A DNA stretch of 64,000 bases from SHVO01 sp041905795. GTDB taxonomy: Bacteria > Pseudomonadota > Alphaproteobacteria > Rhodospirillales > Rhodospirillaceae. The notes beneath the pieces were generated by a model that worked only from the letters and a program-made list of their open reading frames with translations, ran no database searches and was not told the origin of the DNA. A program made the position numbers and the translations under genes. The stretch is from NCBI GenBank assembly GCA_041905795.1, contig JAYRKL010000007.1, positions 124,001 through 188,000 on the forward strand. The letters run 5' to 3'. Of the stretch, positions 58,992 to 64,000 are shown piece by piece; position 1 is the stretch's first letter, and every line of letters begins with the position of its first letter.

Positions 58992-59022
58992 AAACGCCGC
59001 CACGGGACCGTGACGGCGTTTT
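58992..59022 (-). terminator. Terminator after HTH regulator 2
   Basis: A stem of 13 pairs with one mismatch (58992-59004 with 59009-59021; GGAC loop), followed on the minus strand by TCTCTTTT. It lies 31 nt after the HTH stop and separates it from metK. The arm AAACGCCGCC is the same as in the terminator next to the paralogous gene at 27025. Confidence 0.8.
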
Positions 59023-59052
59023 CATCAAGCGGCCGGGGTCGGCCTCGGAAGA

Positions 59053-59559
59053 TCAGGCTTCTTCCGAAGCGGTCTCCTCGGTCGAGGCCAGGGACTTGGC
59101 CAGCTCATAAATGCGCCGGCGCACGTGGTAGTCGGTGATCCGGTAGTAGGCGCGCACCAGTTCGAGGGTTTCGCGCTTGGTCATGGGGTCATTCTCACGC
59201 GGGGTCACGTCGCGGCTTTCGCCGGACAGGTTGCGCGGGCTGGCCGAAGCGGTGGCTTCATCCATATCCTCGAAGAAGAACGACATCGGGCAGTCCAGGA
59301 CACGGGACAGGTCCCACAGGCGCGAAGCGCCGATGCGGTTCGCGCCGCGCTCGTATTTCTGGACCTGCTGGAAGGTCAGGCCGATGGCTTCGCCCAGCTT
59401 TTCCTGGCTCATGCCGAGCAGGGTGCGGCGCAGGCGCACGCGGCTGCCGACATGCACGTCCACCGGGTTGGGCTTGCCGGACGGCATGCGGCCGCGGGTC
59501 GACCGGACGTGCCCCTGGTCTTCGACGTCGTCCTTTTGGTCTTTTTGCGCCAAACCCAT
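59053..59559 (-). CDS. SinR-like HTH (XRE) regulator 2
   Basis: 168 residues. HTH at residues 35-95: VGSRVRLRRTLLGMSQEKLGEAIGLTFQQVQKYERGANRIGASRLWDLS, split here as LRRTLLGMSQEKLGEAIG and TFQQVQKYERGANRIGASRL, then CPMSFFFEDM and the tail ETLELVRAYYRITDYHVRRRIYELA. It sits between lnt and metK, the conserved place of this regulator in alphaproteobacteria, where it is often thought to link methionine/cell-cycle control. Paralogue at 27081. ATG 59559. Confidence 0.92.
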   Translation of the reverse strand: MGLAQKDQKDDVEDQGHVRSTRGRMPSGKPNPVDVHVGSRVRLRRTLLGMSQEKLGEAIGLTFQQVQKYERGANRIGASRLWDLSRVLDCPMSFFFEDMDEATASASPRNLSGESRDVTPRENDPMTKRETLELVRAYYRITDYHVRRRIYELAKSLASTEETASEEA

Positions 59560-59775
59560 GATCTACCTGTTCGCTTGGTGAAGTTTCGCAACGCTACGTC
59601 AGTCCGGTTCGCGAGTCTACCGAACGTTGAGTGCCGGCAGGGATATCACCACTTTAACTATATCTAAGATGCTGAAATCAAAGACCGGCACTATCGCCGG
59701 ACGGTCCCGTGACCTTTTTTGTCTCGCTCCAAAGAAGCGGCGTCATCTAAACTCTGGATAGAATTACATCGTCCA

Positions 59776-61383
59776 TTATCGCCCCTGGCGCCGCCGGTAC
59801 ATCAAGGCCGCCACGGCTCCAAAAGTTGCGGCCAGGAGGGGCAGGATGTTGCGGAAGGTGCCAAAGACCGTGAACGCGGCCGCCGGCTGGGGCAAACCCA
59901 CGTCCAGAACCCCCCTCACGCCGAGTCCCAGGGATTCCCGGGTCCGCCCGTAACCGTCGATCACCGCCGAGATCCCGGTGTTGGCCACCCGCACCAGAGG
60001 CAGCCCTTCCTCGACCGCCCGCAGGCGCGCGGCGGCATAGTGCTGGTATGGCCCCCAGCTCATGCCGAACCAGGCGTCATTGGTGATGTTGAGCAGCCAG
60101 CGGGGTTGGGGCCCGGTCCAGGGGGTGACGGCGCCCGAGAAGATCGCTTCGTAGCAGATCAGCGGCGCGAACGGCGGCAGGCCGGGCACGGCCAGGGTGA
60201 CGACGCCGGCACCCTTGCTGAAATCGCCCACGCCCTCGGTGAGCTTCTTGAAGGGGATCAACCAGCGCAGCGGCATGTATTCGCCGAACGGCACCAGGTG
60301 AGTCTTGTCGTAGGTGGCTTTGATCTCGCCTTCGCCGGTGAGGGCGAACAGGGCGTTGTAGATTTGCACGTCGCCGGCGGCATCGCGGATGCCGCGGTCG
60401 GCGCCGGTGATGAGAAGGCCGTTTTCCGGCGCGGCCGGCGCCAGCAGGCGGCGGCCCTGTTCCGAGGCGTTGAGCGAGAACAGGGGCGGTACCGCCGCTT
60501 CGCCCCAGATCACGGCGCTGGATGCCGCCGGCAGGTTGTCCTGCGACAGCCGCAGATAGTCGCGGATCTGGTCGGGCCATAAGTCGGGGCGGGCGCGATC
60601 GGCCTGGGAGATATTGCCCTGCACCAGGCGGAGTTGGATCCCTTCCACCGTCGCCTCGCCCGCGCTCGCCAGCCGCACGGCGCCGCCGGCCGCGAACAGG
60701 ACAAGCACCGCGCTCGGCGCCAGCGCCACCAGCCAGGTGCGGCGCTCGCGGAACGGCGTCCCCAGGATCGCCGGCGCCGCCGCCGCCAGGACCGTGAACA
60801 GCGTCAGGCCGTAAGTGCCGATCAATGCCGTCACCTGGATCATCGGCAGACCCACCGGCGTCATGTCCTCCGACCACACCGTGGCGATCGGGTTCCAGGC
60901 GAAGCCGGTGAACAGCCAGCCCCGCACCCACTCCACCACCGTCCAGGCGCTGGCGAAGAACAGCACGCGCGGCACATAGACCGCGAAGCGTTCATAGGGC
61001 AGGTCATCCCTGCCGGGCGGCGGGAACAGGTGGGTCAGGCCGCAGACGATGGCGGTGTAGAGCCCGAAGCCCGCGCTCAAGGCGGCCACCGCCGGCCAGG
61101 CGAACGCGCCGAAGGTGTCGGCGTCGACATAGAAGGCGTTGACGATCCAGTGGAAGCTCACCAGGAAATAGCCGAAGCCGAAAGCCCAGCCGGTCGCGGC
61201 GGCGGCGGCCCGCGTGGCGCAACCGTCCAGCAGCCACAGCAGCAATGGGAAGGCGATCCACAACAGCGGGAACGCCGACACCGGCGGATAGGCGACAACC
61301 GTCAGGGCGCCGATGGCGAAAGCCAGGAACAGCCGCGGCCAGAGGGCGAGGGACGAAAGCCGCCCCGCGAGAGCACTCATCAT
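59776..61383 (-). CDS. lnt: Apolipoprotein N-acyltransferase
   Basis: 535 residues. Adds the third acyl chain to lipoproteins in the inner membrane. Six to seven membrane helices in residues 1-240, then a nitrilase-like domain with the catalytic triad Glu (VIWGEAAVPPLF), Lys (YDKTHLVPFGEYMPLRWL) and Cys (FAPLICYEAIF). LLNITNDAWFGMSWGPYQH is the family end block. ATG 61383 or 61380 (tandem ATG ATG) is the start; the upstream frame overlaps corC. Confidence 0.95.
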   Translation of the reverse strand: MMSALAGRLSSLALWPRLFLAFAIGALTVVAYPPVSAFPLLWIAFPLLLWLLDGCATRAAAAATGWAFGFGYFLVSFHWIVNAFYVDADTFGAFAWPAVAALSAGFGLYTAIVCGLTHLFPPPGRDDLPYERFAVYVPRVLFFASAWTVVEWVRGWLFTGFAWNPIATVWSEDMTPVGLPMIQVTALIGTYGLTLFTVLAAAAPAILGTPFRERRTWLVALAPSAVLVLFAAGGAVRLASAGEATVEGIQLRLVQGNISQADRARPDLWPDQIRDYLRLSQDNLPAASSAVIWGEAAVPPLFSLNASEQGRRLLAPAAPENGLLITGADRGIRDAAGDVQIYNALFALTGEGEIKATYDKTHLVPFGEYMPLRWLIPFKKLTEGVGDFSKGAGVVTLAVPGLPPFAPLICYEAIFSGAVTPWTGPQPRWLLNITNDAWFGMSWGPYQHYAAARLRAVEEGLPLVRVANTGISAVIDGYGRTRESLGLGVRGVLDVGLPQPAAAFTVFGTFRNILPLLAATFGAVAALMYRRRQGR

Positions 61384-61393
61384 TTTCGGGCGA

Positions 61394-62320
61394 TCATTTT
61401 GAGGATGACGCGGCGGGAATATTGCGGACGCGTAATTGCCGCACACGGCGCGGGTCGCTCTCGATCACCTCGAACTCGATGCCGGATTCGTGTTTGACCA
61501 GGGCGCCGCGCCCGGGCACGCGGCCGGCGATGCTGATCACCAGTCCGCCCAAGGTATCGGCCTGTTCCCGTTCCTCGTCGTTGAACACCTGGCCGACGCG
61601 GGCCTCGAAATCGGTCAGCGTCAGGCGGGCGTCGGCCAGCAGGGTGCCGTCGGGGCCGTCGCGCAACCGCGGCGCTTCCTCGATATCGTGTTCGTCCTCG
61701 ATCTCGCCGACGATCTGTTCGACCACGTCCTCGATGGTGAGGATGCCGTCGACGCCGCCGTACTCATCCACCACCAGCGCCATGTGGGTGCGCTTCAGCC
61801 GCATCTCGAGCAGGAGGTCGAGCACCCGCACCGCCGGCGAGACGAACAGGATGGCGCGCACCAGGTCGAGCAAGGTGCGCTTCTGCACGGGTGCCTGCGC
61901 CACATCGGTTTGCAGGCTGCGTTCGATAGCGTAGATCGCCAGGTCCTTGATGTGGATAAGGCCGAGGATCTCGTCGAGGGTCTCGCGATAGACCGGAAGC
62001 CGGGAATGCCCGCCCCTGGTCAGCAGCTCGAACGCCTCGTTGAGCGGCGTCGACGCCTCGATGGCGACGATATCGGCGCGCGGCACCATGATGTCGCGGG
62101 CGGTCACGTCGCGCAGGGCCAGCACGTTCGAGAGCAGCAGGCGCTCGTTGGGATCGATGGCAGCGTCGCCCTCGGGGCTTTCCTCGATGCGCTCCTCGAT
62201 CAGTTCCTCGATGACGTCGCGCACCGCCTCGGCGTCCTCGGTCTTGGGGCCGAGCCAGCGCTTCAGGGCGCGCATGAGGCGGGGTTTCTCGGCTGAGGGC
62301 CGTGAACCGGGTTCGCTCAT
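61394..62320 (-). CDS. corC: Hemolysin/CorC-type CBS-domain protein
   Basis: 308 residues, cytoplasmic. Two CBS domains (VTARDIMVPRADIVAIEAS to LDEILGLIHIKDL, and residues 135-195 with HMALVVDEYGGVDGILTIEDVVEQIVGEIEDEHD) and a C-terminal transporter-associated domain (FEARVGQVFNDEEREQADTLGGLVI). The family is linked to magnesium/cobalt efflux, but direct transport is not proven. The symbol is by family usage. Overlaps the ybeY stop by 4 nt. Confidence 0.9.
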   Translation of the reverse strand: MSEPGSRPSAEKPRLMRALKRWLGPKTEDAEAVRDVIEELIEERIEESPEGDAAIDPNERLLLSNVLALRDVTARDIMVPRADIVAIEASTPLNEAFELLTRGGHSRLPVYRETLDEILGLIHIKDLAIYAIERSLQTDVAQAPVQKRTLLDLVRAILFVSPAVRVLDLLLEMRLKRTHMALVVDEYGGVDGILTIEDVVEQIVGEIEDEHDIEEAPRLRDGPDGTLLADARLTLTDFEARVGQVFNDEEREQADTLGGLVISIAGRVPGRGALVKHESGIEFEVIESDPRRVRQLRVRNIPAASSSK

Positions 62321-62883
62321 CGCCGCCGGGTCCCCGCTTTCTGCCGGACGAGATACGGGTTGGCGATGTCGAGGTCCTTCAGGATGGAGATCTCCAGGCG
62401 TTCCATGGCGCGTGCGTCGCGATCCTGCTCGTGATCATAACCCAGGAGATGCAGAACGCCATGCGCCACAAGGTGGGTGAGATGCTCTTCCAGGGTCTTG
62501 TTTTCCGCTCTGGCGTCGCGGGCGGTGACGCCCCTGGCGATCACCACGTCGCCGAGGATGGCTTCGCGGGCATCGTCGGCGCCGATATGGGCGGGCGCGC
62601 CGGCCCGAGGGCCGAAGGGCGGCCACGCCGGAAAGGACAGGACGTCGGTCGGCTTGTTCTTGCCGCAGTAGGCGGCGTTGAGTTTTTTGACCGCGGCGTC
62701 GGAGGTCAGCACGATCGCCAGTTCGACAACAGGCGATTTCGGTTTGCGCCGGGCGGCGACAGCCGCGAAGGCAGCCACCGCCGCGCGCTTGCAGACGGCG
62801 GCCGAGGTGCGCAAGGCCCGCTTCCATTCCGCCGACACCGCGACATCGATGACCAGGTGCTGGGCGCGCGTGTCTTTGGCCAT
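62317..62883 (-). CDS. ybeY: Endoribonuclease YbeY (rRNA maturation factor)
   Basis: 188 residues. Single-strand RNase for 16S 3'-end maturation and ribosome quality control. The zinc site is HLVAHGVLHLLGYDHE (His-x3-His-x5-His), and LNAAYCGKNKPTDVLSFP is the family block; a loop rich in charged residues separates them. ATG 62883 is chosen because upstream residues (RRENAKRTGRK) lie in phoH. In operon with phoH and corC. Confidence 0.94.
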   Translation of the reverse strand: MAKDTRAQHLVIDVAVSAEWKRALRTSAAVCKRAAVAAFAAVAARRKPKSPVVELAIVLTSDAAVKKLNAAYCGKNKPTDVLSFPAWPPFGPRAGAPAHIGADDAREAILGDVVIARGVTARDARAENKTLEEHLTHLVAHGVLHLLGYDHEQDRDARAMERLEISILKDLDIANPYLVRQKAGTRRR

Positions 62884-62890
62884 GGGCTTC

Positions 62891-63853
62891 CTACCGGTTC
62901 TCTTCGCGTTTTCGCGCCGCGTCACGGCGGTCGTAGGCCTCGACGATGCGGGTCACCAGGTCGTGGCGCACCACATCGCGGGCGCTGAAGGCGATGCGGC
63001 CGACGCCTTCGACGCCGTCCAGGGTGTCAAGGGCGTCCTGCAGGCCCGACACGGTGCCGCGCGGCAAATCGACCTGGGAGAGGTCGCCGGTCACCACCAT
63101 GCGCGCGTTCTCGCCCATGCGCGTCAGCGCCATCTTCATCTGCATGGTGGTGGTGTTCTGCGCTTCGTCCAGGATGATGAAGGCGTTGGACAGCGTGCGG
63201 CCGCGCATGAACGCCAGCGGCGCCACCTCGATCTCGCCGGAGATCATGAGCTTGGTAACCTGGTCGCCGGGCAACATCTCATGCAGCGCGTCGTAGAGCG
63301 GCCGAAGATAGGGGTCGACCTTCTCGCGCATGTCGCCGGGCAGGAACCCCAGGCGCTCGCCCGCTTCGACCGCGGGCCGCGACAATACGATTCTATCGAC
63401 GACGCCGGCCAGTTTCATGGCGACGGCTTTCGCGACGGCGATATAGGTCTTGCCGGTGCCGGCGGGCCCGAGGGCGAACACCAGCTCGAAATCGTTGAGC
63501 GCCCGCAGGTAGGACGCCTGCATCGGCGAGCGCGGCGAGATGTGGCGCTTGCGGGTGCGGATGGTGAGGTCCTGGTCGCCGTCGCTGCCTTCCAGGGCAA
63601 AGCGCGCGGCGCTGTCGACGTCGCCGCTGTCGATGCCGGCGCCGCTCACCAGCCGGCCATAGAGGCGATCGAGGGCGGTGGCGGCCTTGTCGACCTGTGG
63701 CTTGGTGCCTTCGATGGTCACGGTATTGCCATGAGAGTGAAGCTCCACATCGAGACGCTGTTCCAGGCGCGCGAGATTGGCGTTATGCGGGCCCACCAGC
63801 TGTTGCAGGAGCGCGTTGTCGGAGAATTCGCGGGTCAGGATAATGTCGGTCAC
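62891..63853 (-). CDS. PhoH-like ATPase
   Basis: 320 residues. The ATPase domain has Walker A FALGPAGTGKTYIAV near residue 128 and Walker B NAFIILDEAQNTTT; VDPYLRPLYDALHEML is the family block. The N-terminal KH-like piece binds RNA. PhoH proteins are tied to RNA metabolism with YbeY rather than, in general, to phosphate. The GTG start 63853 overlaps the miaB stop (GTGA). Confidence 0.92.
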   Translation of the reverse strand: MTDIILTREFSDNALLQQLVGPHNANLARLEQRLDVELHSHGNTVTIEGTKPQVDKAATALDRLYGRLVSGAGIDSGDVDSAARFALEGSDGDQDLTIRTRKRHISPRSPMQASYLRALNDFELVFALGPAGTGKTYIAVAKAVAMKLAGVVDRIVLSRPAVEAGERLGFLPGDMREKVDPYLRPLYDALHEMLPGDQVTKLMISGEIEVAPLAFMRGRTLSNAFIILDEAQNTTTMQMKMALTRMGENARMVVTGDLSQVDLPRGTVSGLQDALDTLDGVEGVGRIAFSARDVVRHDLVTRIVEAYDRRDAARKREENR

Positions 63854-64000
63854 CGGCGTGCGGCGTGTTGTTGTGATCCCACCATAACTCCGCCGAGGCT
63901 GTTGCGTTCCAGGGTCGTGATCTGCACCGGCACGATCTGCCCGGTCAGCACCGGGTCGGCGGTCACATGCACCGCCTGGAGATAAGGGCTCTTCCCCACC
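63850..64000 (-). CDS. miaB: tRNA-2-methylthio-N6-dimethylallyladenosine synthase MiaB, 3' end only
   Basis: About 50 codons; the 5' part lies beyond the right edge. Visible: GKSPYLQAVHV then GQIVPVQITTLERNSLGGVMV, the C-terminal TRAM domain of MiaB, ending in basic residues (HAARR). MiaB adds the methylthio group to A37 of tRNAs. The stop overlaps the phoH GTG. Position upstream of phoH-ybeY is conserved. Confidence 0.8.
   Translation of the reverse strand, partial: VGKSPYLQAVHVTADPVLTGQIVPVQITTLERNSLGGVMVGSQQHAARR

Noticed and set aside
58914..59052. SAM-type riboswitch upstream of metK
   Set aside because: Looked for SAM-II and SAM/SAH consensus pieces; only the HTH terminator and a weak promoter are visible.
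1..64000. tRNA, rRNA, CRISPR, prophage or insertion sequences
   Set aside because: No cloverleaf-like sequence, spaced direct-repeat array, integrase or transposase was recognised on either strand; a tRNAscan or covariance search would be decisive.

Overview
This GC-rich window is densely packed, ordinary chromosomal DNA of an alphaproteobacterium. The evidence is gene order and family content: mnmE-mnmG-rsmG-parA-parB near holA-lptE-leuS; the block miaB-phoH-ybeY-corC-lnt-HTH-metK-trmB; the block rimP-nusA-ylxR-infB-rbfA-truB-rpsO-pnp; DUF6489, DUF3576 and MmcB families; and short palindromic intergenic repeats with the AAGTGG..ACCGGTT core that I know from alphaproteobacterial genomes. LptE, HldE, Lnt and several porins show a Gram-negative envelope. 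I cannot name the genus. I saw no rRNA, tRNA, CRISPR array, phage or insertion sequence.

Layout. 1-992: a partial quinone oxidoreductase and an O6-alkylguanine methyltransferase. 1094-7807: chromosome maintenance and tRNA modification genes (mnmE, mnmG, rsmG, parA, parB), with three parS sites between mnmG and rsmG; the third contains the rsmG start codon. 7804-12591: holA, lptE, leuS and a DUF3576 lipoprotein. 12822-18623: a phosphate-starvation block, pstSCAB on the minus strand divergent from an OprP-like porin; each side has its own three-unit Pho-box-like array. 18811-22621: a second porin, the RimB/RimK ribosomal protein modification pair and an unknown outer-membrane protein. 22618-26029: cofactor and wall genes (TenI/ThiE-like, YggS, L,D-transpeptidase, RibA). 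26236-30990: an orphan OmpR-type regulator followed by a 26-residue membrane microprotein, a SinR-like HTH protein, HIT, ComM and MscS. 31006-36422: gshB, SirB1-like, yraN, rsmI, a PBP-activator lipoprotein and a SYLF protein. 36536-40564: a tightly coupled four-gene operon encoding two degenerate GGDEF/EAL-like paralogues plus an ABC-2 exporter. 40804-47213: sugar nucleotide and heptose genes, an I78-like lipoprotein, mmcB, panD, a nitronate monooxygenase-like protein and a glycerophosphodiesterase. 47258-64000: the translation/RNA block, all on the minus strand.

The most unusual items are the degenerate c-di-GMP-type pair coupled to an exporter, the parS site used as a translation start, the paired Pho boxes, the unannotated microprotein, a dispersed CTAG-bounded repeat family that supplies stop codons and apparently the trmB start codon, and a duplicated gene end behind the nitronate monooxygenase gene. 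All functional calls come from reading motifs by eye; no database search was run.
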